Source: Paramoeba atlantica (lineage: Eukaryota > Discosea). Taken from it: a stretch of DNA of 64,000 nt. Position numbers and translations under genes: made by a program. Position 1 is the first letter of the stretch. Each line of letters opens with the position of its first letter. Of this stretch, positions 19,712 through 28,451 are shown piece by piece. The notes beneath the pieces are model-generated. The model searched no databases. It was given only the letters and a program-made list of their open reading frames with translations, and was not told the origin of the DNA. Location of the stretch: NCBI GenBank assembly GCA_977017575.1, contig CDRNVI010000059.1, positions 415,113 to 479,112 on the forward strand, read 5' to 3'.

Positions 19712-19752
19712 CTGCCGCGCCTGTTGCTTCGTATCTCCCTCGCCCCTTTCAA
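19712..19752 (-). repeat. F3 fragment flanking the LINE A2 5' end
   Basis: In reverse complement it reads AGATTGAAAGGGGCGAGGGA, GATACGAAGCAACAGGC, matching 5456-5500. The LINE leader begins directly after the GGCAGATT of F3. Confidence 0.8.
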
Positions 19753-19754
19753 TC

Positions 19755-20425
19755 TGGGTTATCTCCCAGCTGGCCACTGCATCAATACAGTCACCGCCTC
19801 AAGTAGCAGTACACTTACTCTCGCACGTGCCACTGCAGCTACATTGCATTACTGCAGTCACTTCCTCACGTGGCAGTACACTTACTCTTTCACGTACCAC
19901 TGTACTTACAGTGGTAGTGCACTTACTCTGGCACGTGCCACTGCAGCTGCACTGCATCAGTGTGCAACCACTCCGTCACGTGGCACTGCTCTTACTCTTT
20001 CACGCGACAGTGCATCTACACTGCGTTCACTGCCTCACGTGGCAGTACAACACTGCCACGAAAGAGTAAGTGCCACGTGTACAAGTATCCACGTGGCACT
20101 TACTCTTTCACGTACCACTGTACTTACAGTGGCAGTGCACTTACTTTCGCACGTGCCACTGTACTTGCACTGCATCACTGTACAACCCCTGCCTCACGTG
20201 GCAGTGCATTTACTATCGCACGTGCCACTGTACGTGCACTGCGTCACTATGCAACCACTGCTTCACGTGGCTGTGCACTTACTCTCTCACGTGCCACTGC
20301 AGCTGCGCTGCATCACTGCGTTCACTGCCTCACGTGGCAGTGTACTTACTCTCTCACGCGCCACTGCTTCTATACGGCGTTCACTGCCGCACGTGGCAGT
20401 ACACTTAATCTTTCACGTACGTGAT
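19755..20425. repeat. CACGTG-rich minisatellite
   Basis: The array is irregular, with blocks of about 50 and 100 bp built from CACGTGGCAGT, GCACTTACTCT, TTCACGTACCACTGTA and CACGTGCCACTGCAGCTGCA. I count about 14 CACGTG palindromes (the E-box/G-box core) plus many CACGTAC variants. Open frames across it exist in several phases because of the repeat and are not taken as genes. Confidence 0.85.
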
Positions 20426-20505
20426 CCTGCAAAAAAAAATTCAAATCATTCCGGATCGCTCCGGACGGTCACTGGCAAGCCATACCCTTCACAGACAGAT
20501 TTGGG
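20426..20505 (-). mobile_element. SINE2 3' fragment (reverse), cut by SINE1
   Basis: The sequence AAATCATTCCGGATCGCTCC, then GGTCACTGGCAAGCC and CTTCACAGACAGATTTGG is the reverse complement of the SINE2 3' end. It stops where SINE1 begins at 20506. Confidence 0.8.
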
Positions 20506-20946
20506 CGGTGCGAGCGTACTTGGTAGACGGTGGGCCTTACAACCTGCAGGTTGTGGGTTCGATTCCCGCTATTGACAAAACTCGCAACCTGGCGGCCTCA
20601 CTTCAAAGGGAAAGCGATCAGGAGTGCCTTCAAGGCCCACACCCAACCCCGCTCCCCTGGAGGACTGACCCGGAACCGCCGAGCTGAACCAGGCTCCAGC
20701 GCAGCCGCTAAATTGCGAGCTGCTTACGCAAAGGAGGCTTGAGACACAGCCTACACGATGCAACGGGGTGGACGCCCGTCCTGGTAGCTACGGTTGGGTA
20801 GCCGTGCTCGGGCCGCAAGGCGTCGAGTGCCGTCTGGGAAGGGGGTAGCAAGACGATGAAGGTCGGTGACCTGAGACTCTATCCTAACGGTTGGCGCTGC
20901 AGAGCCCTCCGTGTTCTTCTTCTTCTTCCCCGATACATTTTTGAGG
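20506..20946 (+). mobile_element. SINE1, second copy
   Basis: It has the same head, B box (GGTTCGATTCC, near 20558-20568) and 3' block as the copy at 16203, with a TTC-rich tail ending near 20930-20946. It was inserted into a SINE2 remnant. Differences from copy 1 are scattered substitutions. Confidence 0.85.
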
Positions 20947-21025
20947 GGATGGCATACGTCGCGAAATTTCTTTCCAATTTTTTGCTTTTCGAAATCGAGC
21001 GTAGGGAAGTTACAACCACTGCAAT
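20947..21025. repeat. Short spacer and degenerate F1 left-end remnant
   Basis: 20994-21025 (AATCGAGCGTAGGGAAGTTA, CAACCACTGCAAT) is a decayed reverse-strand F1 left end. The preceding bases show nothing recognisable. Confidence 0.55.
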
Positions 21026-21602
21026 ATAACCCAGGCTAAAGCGGACGAGAGAGATACTAAGGGCACCTTTGGCAAACTACCACAAAACTGGGACAGTATC
21101 TCCCGTTAAAGATTCTGGGGCCCTTCAGAATGCTTTACAAACCGGAAGATACCGTTTCAGTTTTCTGGTAGTGTAGCGTACCTCTTTTCTGGCCTTCAAG
21201 AACGTCACGTTCCTTCTTTACCTCAACTACGTTCGACATTCCGTACAATTCGGTAAGAAGAGTACGGATTTGCCGTTCGAAAATGCTAGTGCATCTACAG
21301 GATTCACTTGCACAAACTCAGATCGCCTGAGAGGGTTGGCCCGCATTTCCTGCATTTTTTCGCTCTCATCATTTGTGATGATTCTTAGAGCTAGAACGTT
21401 ATCGTTCATGTTTGGACTCACTGTGATCCAGTAGGTTGACAGTCCGTATCGCCTGTATAAGGCGTAGATCTGACCTTGTGATGCCTTTCGCTTTGCTGGC
21501 AGAAACTTTGTTTCCAGCAGTTTCGCCTCGGAACTGTTTGGGTTAAATTTGTTTTCCAAAGGTGCATTTAGTATCTCCTTCGTCCACTTTACTTCCTAGA
21601 TT
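21026..21602. mobile_element. F2 foldback element, long copy carrying a Helitron Rep piece
   Basis: The left end ATAACCCAGGCTAAAGCGGA plus CGAGAGAGATACTAAG and the right end TTAGTATCTCCTTCGTCCAC plus TTTACTTCCTAGATTAT are inverted versions of the F2 ends seen at 10473-10684. The interior (21227-21559) is Helitron coding sequence on the minus strand, absent from the short F2 copy. Confidence 0.75.
21227..21559 (-). pseudogene. Helitron Rep N-terminal fragment inside F2
   Basis: The 110-codon frame includes IYALYRRYGLSTYWITVSPN, then NVLALRIITNDESEK and ANPLRRSEFVQVNPVDALAF. This resembles the Helitron-like N-terminal domain of Rep/helicase proteins, whose hallmark is a G-x-P/S-x-(Y/F)-(W/F)-(I/F/V)-T-(V/I/L)-S-P-N/D stretch. 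The downstream Rep motifs are not in this piece; they occur on the other strand from 22266. It is partial at both ends. The Helitron assignment rests on motif memory, not a search. Confidence 0.6.
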
Positions 21603-21676
21603 ATATTTTTCGAAATTTCAAAAATTGCTACGATCACCCTGGTGGGGAGGGGGGGGGACATGGAGTACCCATCGGA
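21603..21676 (+). repeat. F3 fragment
   Basis: It reads TTCGAAATTTCAAAAATTGC, ATCACCCTGGTGGGGAGG and GAGTACCCATCGGAA, the central F3 block, cut by F1 at 21677. Confidence 0.75.
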
Positions 21677-22265
21677 ATTGCGGTGGTTGTAAAACTACCG
21701 CTCTACACTCGATTATTGAAAAAAAAGTGAACAAAAACAGTGAAAATATAAAGGGGAACACAGTAATATAATAGAAGAAAAAAATATAAAAGGGGGCTCC
21801 GGTGGACCAAAACTGAAAAAAAAATTTGAAAAAAATGGGGGGTCCATGGGGGGGGTCCAGGGGGGGGGATCATGGTCGAGCAAATTTTTTCGAAAAAATT
21901 AGTTTTCGAAAAAAAACCGCAGAAGGGGTAGCCGGGGTCTTGGCGCGCATTTTCCACCCCCCTACCCGGGGGTGACCCCCCCGCGTATCCGCAGGACGGG
22001 TCCGCCAAGCTCGGATTTTTTCGGAAAAAAAACGTTTGAAAACAAATTCAACTTGGCGAAAAAAATGACAAAAAAAATATTTTTCCAAAATCGTTTCCCC
22101 TATTGTATTTTGATAGTTTGGGACCTACACTGGCTTTCTCAGCAGTTGTTTTCGCAAGGTATCCCTTCTTCGAACCGTGGTGCGCCCCTCCAAATGACCC
22201 ATTTTTGACTAAAAAAGGTGAAAAAGTATTTTTCGGACCTAAAGGGGCATTTTTGTGTCGAAAGC
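21677..22265 (+). mobile_element. F1 element, left two thirds only
   Basis: It starts ATTGCGGTGGTTGTAAAACT and follows F1 to GGGGCATTTTTGTGTCGAAAG. There Helitron coding sequence takes over and the right-end palindrome is missing. The open frame at 22103-23458 that seems to fuse F1 with Helitron is read-through of this junction. Confidence 0.8.
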
Positions 22266-23458
22266 CTCCAACACGGTCGATTAAAAATGATACCATTTGG
22301 TCAGTACTTGATGAACTGTCTCTGATTGTGCTTCTGCGCAATATCCAGGACCTGACACAAGACACTAAACGGGAATCCATCACCGTTCCGTACAATGAAA
22401 CACTCACTGCTTGCGTAAGATGCAATACATGTGCAGTTTTCATTGGGAGCGAAGGCCCCGGCATAAAAATTATGCAGTATCTCATAAAATATATGAGCAA
22501 GAACATTGGTCCACCTGTGTACATTGTACCAGCACTTCGCGCAGCCAATGACCACCTTCAAAGGGGTCTGAATTCAGAGCACAGAGTGCAAACTGACATT
22601 CCGGTGGCACGCTTAGTTTTACAGAAATTGTCGAACATGACACATCGAAAGATGGAAGTTTCAATCGAAATGGCAACTGCCTTTTGTCTCGGCCAACCCT
22701 CCAGGTACATGAGCCATAACTTCACATGGATCAATATGAACCGTGTAATGAAGTTCCTGGCAAACATCTCAAGTGAGTTAGATCACAGATATATAGAAAT
22801 CAGTGACGATGATTCGTCACAAGACTCCGATATAGAGTTCGACAACGGTATCTTAGAGGCTCCTATAATGACCACCGAGCATGATTGTGCAGTTATTGCA
22901 CCGCTCCATGTGCGTTATATGCACAGGGGCGAAGATCTTCAAGACCTTGAACTGTATTCCTATACAGGCATTGTCAGCGTAAAGAAGAAAAGAGCTGAGC
23001 TAGCTCAAGAAGAGCCCGATCATGATTCAGATTTTGAGTCAGGGACAAATCGAAGACGTCGTCGCGGACGTCGTGCTAATGGGAGATACGCCTTTGAGGA
23101 AATTGAAGGCCTCCCGGAATTTAAGCCTGGATATATTGTTGAGCAACAGTTGCGCTCTTTGCACACTGTGCCAGCTATACCAGGTTTTCCCATATTGAGT
23201 TCTTCAAAAGAACCTGGGACACGAGCTCGAAGCCAGCTTCGAGTAGGGAAACGCATGGTGGCATTGTTTTCCCCATGGACGAAAGGCTCACCGAGCCATG
23301 AAATGACCCTAGAAGAGTTTAAAAAACTTCTCAATGAAGCGAAAGTAAATACGCCTGGAAAGTATGACACAATGTGCAACTTTCTTCGGCTTTTACATGC
23401 TTCTAAGAATACAGAGAACGCGGCAGATTTGTATAACGCAAAGATGCTTGCCATCTAG
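22266..23458 (+). pseudogene. Helitron Rep (Y2 motif) and Rep-helicase linker
   Basis: The frame is open from the F1 junction to a TAG at 23456-23458. It contains the Helitron Rep tyrosine motif QYLIKYMSK (Y-x3-Y) and then VSIEMATAFCLGQPSRYMSH, a stretch that follows Rep in Helitrons. An acidic patch (SDDDSSQDSDIEF), a basic patch (NRRRRRGRRANGRY) and a conserved-looking LEEFKKLLNEAKVNTPGKYD region come next. The N-terminal part of Rep is missing here. The frame shifts near 23458 into the helicase part. Helitrons are rolling-circle DNA transposons. Confidence 0.75.
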
Positions 23459-23459
23459 A

Positions 23460-24004
23460 AGAAGCAAGATTAGCACGCAACATTGTGTACGAAAATGAGC
23501 TTGAAGTCCGAGAGGTTGAACCTCATCTTCAAGATGCTCTTGAAGCACAGCAGAATACTGCAGTGGTCAATGAAGAGCGATTGGTTCAGCAGAATGCATA
23601 CTGCGAACTACAAACGCGAGCTTTAACGGCCGCGTTAGGAGGTTCTACTGAGAACTCCCCTGAAGAAAATGTTGATCTTGCATCGACAATGACAAGGACG
23701 AGGTCCAATATTTCAGTCATAAATGCGCGAGAGCGCTATACTGAAATGATTCAAAACGAGCGACCTGCAACTTCGGCTCAATCTGAGCCAAGTGCACCAG
23801 TGGACAGATCTCATTTCAATGAGGATCATCCACTTTTTTTTTTTTGGAATCAATACGAAGAGATTACGTTCGATCGCAGCTACATATGCGGAAATGAGCG
23901 GAAATGTATGTTTCTGCTCGGTGGCCCCGGAACCGGGGCAAGACCTGGGAAGCCAATGTATTGCAATGGCGCCCACTGGGATCGCCGCATCAGTACTGCA
24001 TTTT
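23460..24004 (+). pseudogene. Helitron PIF1-type helicase, N-terminal part to Walker A
   Basis: The frame continues with an acidic, glutamine-rich stretch (YENELEVREVEPHLQDALEA) and reaches CMFLLGGPGTG, a PIF1/Helitron Walker A. The terminal GK(T/S) is spoilt by a frameshift, and the adjacent frame carries on with MAPTGIAASVLH, the motif that follows Walker A in PIF1-type helicases. The domain stops at about 24004, where LINE-derived sequence begins. The matching continuation is seen at 56900-57230. Confidence 0.75.
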
Positions 24005-24240
24005 GAGATTCGTTCCCTGCAAGCTAAGAACATAAAATGTTATGTGAGTAAGGTATGTTATGTGAGTAATCACACAACGGTAATCCCCACTATGAAAAAG
24101 CGGATGCGTTAGCACTTGCAGGTTCTTGTAAGCCTGTTCCATCCCTGGAAATTAAGAGGAACAAAACGTTAAATAAGACTCACTTACTCACTCACTCTAC
24201 ACTAACTCCATAGAGTTAGTTAAGTATTTATCTATATTCA
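24005..24240 (+). mobile_element. LINE E: 5'-truncated LINE 3' stub (end of RNase H)
   Basis: One + frame reads SHNGNPHYEKADALALAGSC, the last RNase H motif (H…G/N…E-K-A-D-x-L-A). It then runs KPVPSLEIKRNKTLNKT to a stop at 24210-24212. A duplicated GTATGTTATGTGAGTAA lies just upstream. The tail has ACTC repeats (ACTCACTTACTCACTCACTC) and an 8-bp hairpin ACTAACTC/GAGTTAGT at 24201-24220. It faces the 3' end of LINE B, so two LINE 3' ends converge here. Confidence 0.6.
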
Positions 24241-27200
24241 TTCTTAAATTTCCTCATATTACTTTCGAACAACTTATTTTTCAAGTGGAAATTTCCCCCC
24301 AATACATTCCCCACTGCATACAGCTCAGTGTTCGCTTGCCCTGGTAGGTGGCCGCATTTCGTGGTTTCTAGCGGGGGCGACGCTTTGCTTGGGCTGTTTG
24401 ATTCCCGTCCCGTAGACTACCGCGGCGACAATTGGCACTGGTGTTAGGGATCCTTGCTACCTCTGGCATGCCAGGCTCGGAAAGGAGATCAGGATTTTGG
24501 CCTTTGCTTGTCGCGGCGGAGGTTTTGCGCTTTTTCTTCGAAGAGTTGCGCGAAAGAGCTGCTTTGGCTATTAAATCGCACTTCTCGTTGTAAATATTTC
24601 CGCAGTGACCTTTCACCTTAAAAACAAAAAGCTGCACACTATGCGTTTCGAAGCCTCGAAAAGCGTGTTCCAGATCCAAATATATATCGCTATTTGGAAG
24701 GCCTTCAAAACCAATCAAATAATACTTTTTTCTAATCACATTTGCAAAATGCCAAACTACCCAGGAATCCGTATGCAGTATGATTCTTTCCCTATCTTGT
24801 GGTGCCCTTTGTATGGCTGTTAGTGCCGCATATAGTTCCGCCCTCTCCGGCGAGCCGCAGCCTAAAGTTTCCTTGCAAATGGCAAAGCTTGACACTTCCT
24901 TCCCACATTGTACTTCAACCATTCCCAGCCCCATTTTCCCAATAAACCCAGAACTCACCGATGCATCAGAATAAATATGTAAAGCACCTTCGTCGATTAC
25001 AAATGGCGTGGTGCCTTCCTCCGCATACTGAAGATCCGATAAATTGGTATCCCGAAGTGCTGTTGAGGTAACCTTATGCCAACCTTTTCCCCGATAGCTC
25101 ACGTATGTTTTCTTGCGCCCAAGGCTAGATTGCAGATTCTCAACTTGGGTCTGCCAATATTTTCGATCCCCTGCATAGACCAATGCTTGTTCAATCATGA
25201 TCCCCATATCGCCCATGCAGGCTTCAGAAGGAGAATGAATCCTGCTTTTTTCTTTAACGTTCCACTGTACAAGCTCGGAATATATCTCCGAATGTCTTAT
25301 CAGGTGCCCTAGAAGTCGTGCCCGGTTTACCTTATGTAGTGTGGAGAATAACGGTGTGTCAACGTAAAGGGCTGTAAGAGGTATACTTTTCCCACGGTGG
25401 TCCAATTTTGGGCAACGACATATGATGCGACGCATTTTGTTTACCTGAATGTCTACCCAATTTAACGTTTTATCCGTCAATACAAGAGTACCTGAGTTAT
25501 AGTTCAGAACGGGGTAAACCAGTGTATCGAAAAGGCGAAGTTTAGTTTTCACAGATAGTGGTGATATCCATATTCCTTGAAATTTTGAGAAGCTTGCCCA
25601 GGTAAGCCGCACCCTGTCCCTAATGCACGCCTTGGGGTCCTGTTCATGAAAAAGGTGCCCTAGGTAACGGTAACTCTCGACGTGTGGAACCTTTCCCAAT
25701 GTATCGGATATTATTTCTTCGGTGTTGTTATTTTTTCCTATGCTCATCCAGGCGGATTTGGTGGGCCCAACAGCAATCTTTAAATTCGCAGCAAGGGCTT
25801 GCTCTGCTGTATCTTCCATCATGCTTTGCAAGTCTTCCTTGTCGCTCCCAAATAGGAGCAAATCGTCAGCATAATTCAGATCAGTGAGCCGCGTTTCCCG
25901 TAACACTCTGCTCCTCGTACCCTTCGATGATAATAAGATGCCGTGGGGTTTTGAATCTATTGCCTTAAATAATATTCGATCCAGGACCATAACAAAGAGG
26001 TACGGTGCGAGAACGTCGCCCTGTAGAATTCCTGTCGTGATGGGGAAAGCTTCCGTTAGCCCATACGGTGTACGAACGACGCCTCTCATATTGCGATAGA
26101 CCGACATAATCATTTCTACTAACTTGGGGCCAATGTGGAATGCTACCAGAGATGCCCTGATAGCATCAAACGAAACAGATGGAAAAGCCTTTGCAAAATC
26201 CACGAAACCAATGTTGAGCCCATTTTCCCGCAAAGCTTTAACTCTTGCTTCGTTGAGAATCGCCTGGGCTTGAGTTGTTGAGCGATCTGGTCGAAACCCA
26301 TATTGATTCTCGCGAAGCACGGGCTCCACATAAGGTCTCATTCGTTGCAAGATTAAACTGTTCATTAGTTTGACGATGCAATTCACTAAGCAAATAGGTC
26401 GCCAGTTCTTAAGAAGACTCAAATCACCCTTTTTTGGTATAGGAACTTGTAAGACATCACCCCAAACATCCGGAGCCATCCCAGTATCGTGAACTCTGTT
26501 TATGACACATAGCAGCCAATCTCGAAGTAACTCGTTACCAGCTATGCATTTCAAGGCTTCCATTGGGATTTCGTCTTTTCCTGGCGATTTTCCCCTACCA
26601 AAGTGTGAGATGCCAATTTGAAGCTCTTCTTCCGTAAAAGTGGAGTCGTTAATCGTGTTAGGGGATGGTTTGGCCTCAGGAAATTTTATATTCGTGTCCC
26701 CCCCGGCGTCTCCCGCAAAGGCTTCGAAGAATGATCTGATTTCCGCCAGCTTTTGTTTATTACAGGTCCCTGAAATCTTAAAATCGGCGCGATGAACTCC
26801 ACATATTTCTTTCAGAGCTCTCCATGGGCTGGCATGATTCTTCTTTAGTTTAGTTTCCAGGACATCACATGATTTGGCTATTTCTTCCTCTATTGGCACC
26901 TGTGTTTGTAAAACCAATTCATTGAAGTCCTTGTGCTTTCTGCTTAGCTCAAAGATTCTGCGCAAATAACCAGTTTCGGTTCCTTCGAGCGTTTCCATTG
27001 GCGAATCGATTTCAAGAGATATTTTGTTTTGTGGATTCGGAATTTCCCTGCCAGACGATCGAAGGCAAGAGGCAAGAAGGTCCCAGGAAGGGAAATCCTT
27101 GTTGTGCAGTTCGCCATTGACATGATCGCAGATTCGTTTGTTAAATTTTTCACTATGTTCTGGGTTAGAAAGTTGAAGCCAGGGAATCTTATTTCTGTGG

Positions 27201-28446
27201 GTATTTGTGGAAACTTTCCATTTGATCTTGATCTCGGCTCTCACCAGAAAGTGTACAGTTGGTGTTGGTGCGCCAAAATCTTGATGTTTATGTAGGGCAG
27301 ACGCAAAGCGCGAACACACTGCAATGTGATCGAGCTGTCGCTTAGCATCGTTCGGCAGTATACATGTATATTTACGGCGGCTTGGGCATAAGGTGTGCCC
27401 CGATTTACAATTTATTCCTTCTAAAAGGCCTTCTAATCTTTCCATTGATAGCGCGTCCTCTTCCGTCTTATTTTTAAAAGTGAGCGGTGCATTCAAATCT
27501 CCAAGGAGAAGAGCTGGCCGTCGTGAATATTTACCAACTGCGTCATGAAATGCAGTGGTGAGAGAAATGTCAAACACTTCCATTGCATCTTGTGAAGAAT
27601 CGCGCGTCGGCCTATATACGTTCATGATAAAGGCCGACCCCCCTTCTATAGTAAACTCGGCCCCCATGATCCTGTCACTCACCTTCCAAAACTTCAAAAA
27701 CGGATGCTGAGAGATAAACCCCATACCGTTGTACCCATTCACCGCCGACAAAAGGTAGATGAAAAAGTGTTTATCTCCGTACCGTAGTTGCCTGCGCAAA
27801 ATGTCAGACCCACCGCTAGAAGTAAAAGAGAATCTTGTTTCCTGTAAAGCCAGAACATGCAAATCTTTCTGAGCCATATATCGCAATGTTTCATGTAATC
27901 GGGAGGATGTTTTCAGTCTGAAAACGTCGTCGCCCTTAAGTTTCAACGAAGTCGTGTTAAGAGTTCCTATAGATAAATACTTCCTCACAGCAGACCCTTC
28001 AGGGTCGTTGTCGCGAAGAGCATGCTTGCCACACAGTGCCCTATTTTTACGTACTTTCTTTCGGGTATTCGAACGTCGAGGTTTCCGAATTCGCACCCCA
28101 CACAGCACTATACGTGGGTCATAGTTTCCGGTCAGCGTTTCCGATCGCCGGTAGTATTTCACCCGCCAGCGACCTAGCTGAAAGAGAGACCCATAACCTC
28201 TCTGTGTGACATCCCCCCTCCAAACCCGATACTCCGCAGCCCCCGCATATCGCCAGCACAGCGCGATGCAGTCACCAAGAATTTTACATATTCTCATCAC
28301 AGTATGCAGGCGAAGTTTAGCATGTCCATCAAAATCCAAAGTTGGTTCAAAAAGGACACCCCGACCTAACGTGGACCGTACTAGAAGATTCACTATACTC
28401 TTCTCGCAAGGCCCGGACGCCTTCGCCATGTTTTTGAAGAATATTC
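24241..28446 (-). mobile_element. LINE B, full-length and uninterrupted
   Basis: It has a single ORF (24368-28429), a 3' region to about 24241, and a 5' leader that merges into the 28-kb monomer array at 28447. No stops or frameshifts are present, unlike every other LINE in the window, so it is the youngest or a still-active copy. It is closest in sequence to D1 and D2. Confidence 0.9.
24368..28429 (-). CDS. LINE polyprotein: N-terminal module, APE endonuclease, RT, RNase H (1353 aa)
   Basis: The start ATG is at 28427-28429. Residues 1-110 form a conserved module with an SH3/Tudor-like pattern (ALCWRYAGAAEYRVWRGDV, then WRVKYYRR). A basic linker (RKPRRSNTRKKVRKNR) leads to APE endonuclease at about 151-405 with N158, E197 (LQETRF), D311/N313 (GDLNAP) and D367/H368 (QLDHI). 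RT spans about 600-905: NWRPICLVNCIVKLMNSLIL, NQYGFRPDRSTTQAQ, D744 (FVDFAKAFPSVSF), GILQGDVLAPYLF, and YADD at 853-856. RNase H is at about 1148-1292 with D1155, E1198, D1221, H1275 and D1285. A basic tail (SSKKKRK, about 1296) suggests nuclear entry. All catalytic residues are present. It would copy its own RNA at a nicked target. Clade is uncertain (RNase H-bearing APE LINEs). Confidence 0.95.
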   Translation of the reverse strand: MAKASGPCEKSIVNLLVRSTLGRGVLFEPTLDFDGHAKLRLHTVMRICKILGDCIALCWRYAGAAEYRVWRGDVTQRGYGSLFQLGRWRVKYYRRSETLTGNYDPRIVLCGVRIRKPRRSNTRKKVRKNRALCGKHALRDNDPEGSAVRKYLSIGTLNTTSLKLKGDDVFRLKTSSRLHETLRYMAQKDLHVLALQETRFSFTSSGGSDILRRQLRYGDKHFFIYLLSAVNGYNGMGFISQHPFLKFWKVSDRIMGAEFTIEGGSAFIMNVYRPTRDSSQDAMEVFDISLTTAFHDAVGKYSRRPALLLGDLNAPLTFKNKTEEDALSMERLEGLLEGINCKSGHTLCPSRRKYTCILPNDAKRQLDHIAVCSRFASALHKHQDFGAPTPTVHFLVRAEIKIKWKVSTNTHRNKIPWLQLSNPEHSEKFNKRICDHVNGELHNKDFPSWDLLASCLRSSGREIPNPQNKISLEIDSPMETLEGTETGYLRRIFELSRKHKDFNELVLQTQVPIEEEIAKSCDVLETKLKKNHASPWRALKEICGVHRADFKISGTCNKQKLAEIRSFFEAFAGDAGGDTNIKFPEAKPSPNTINDSTFTEEELQIGISHFGRGKSPGKDEIPMEALKCIAGNELLRDWLLCVINRVHDTGMAPDVWGDVLQVPIPKKGDLSLLKNWRPICLVNCIVKLMNSLILQRMRPYVEPVLRENQYGFRPDRSTTQAQAILNEARVKALRENGLNIGFVDFAKAFPSVSFDAIRASLVAFHIGPKLVEMIMSVYRNMRGVVRTPYGLTEAFPITTGILQGDVLAPYLFVMVLDRILFKAIDSKPHGILLSSKGTRSRVLRETRLTDLNYADDLLLFGSDKEDLQSMMEDTAEQALAANLKIAVGPTKSAWMSIGKNNNTEEIISDTLGKVPHVESYRYLGHLFHEQDPKACIRDRVRLTWASFSKFQGIWISPLSVKTKLRLFDTLVYPVLNYNSGTLVLTDKTLNWVDIQVNKMRRIICRCPKLDHRGKSIPLTALYVDTPLFSTLHKVNRARLLGHLIRHSEIYSELVQWNVKEKSRIHSPSEACMGDMGIMIEQALVYAGDRKYWQTQVENLQSSLGRKKTYVSYRGKGWHKVTSTALRDTNLSDLQYAEEGTTPFVIDEGALHIYSDASVSSGFIGKMGLGMVEVQCGKEVSSFAICKETLGCGSPERAELYAALTAIQRAPQDRERIILHTDSWVVWHFANVIRKKYYLIGFEGLPNSDIYLDLEHAFRGFETHSVQLFVFKVKGHCGNIYNEKCDLIAKAALSRNSSKKKRKTSAATSKGQNPDLLSEPGMPEVARIPNTSANCRRGSLRDGNQTAQAKRRPR

Positions 28447-28451
28447 AAAAA
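28430..28451 (-). promoter_or_regulatory. LINE B start-codon hairpin
   Basis: The stem TTTTTGAA (28431-28438) pairs with TTCAAAAA (28444-28451) around the loop GAATA. One base separates it from the ATG. The outer arm is the last array monomer. It is equivalent to the hairpins at 19668-19691, 57810-57831 and 58912-58931. Confidence 0.75.

Larger units (their letters stand above)
14743..19712 (-). mobile_element. LINE A2, nearly complete, broken, carrying a SINE1 insertion
   Basis: The order from the 5' end (right) is: a leader of two 16-bp monomers with a hairpin, an ATG at 19667, an N-terminal module, APE endonuclease, RT, RNase H, a basic tail, and a 3' region ending near 14743. It carries two in-frame stops (18216-18218, 15452-15454), two frameshifts (about 17727 with a local duplication of ATAGGGACTTTGCTT, and about 16945) and a SINE1 insertion (16203-16641). 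Its 5' flank is an F3 fragment and its 3' flank is an F3 end, so it probably inserted into or beside F3. Confidence 0.85.

Noticed and set aside
19571-20575. A 334-codon + frame over the CACGTG minisatellite
   Set aside because: All phases of the minisatellite give long frames. The frame crosses LINE A2 antisense, minisatellite, SINE2 and SINE1.
22103-23458. A single 451-codon gene fusing F1 and Helitron
   Set aside because: The F1 part is read-through of a junction at 22265; only the Helitron part is counted.
24065-24190. Host RNase H gene
   Set aside because: Only the last motif is present, followed by a LINE-like tail. It is better read as a 5'-truncated LINE.
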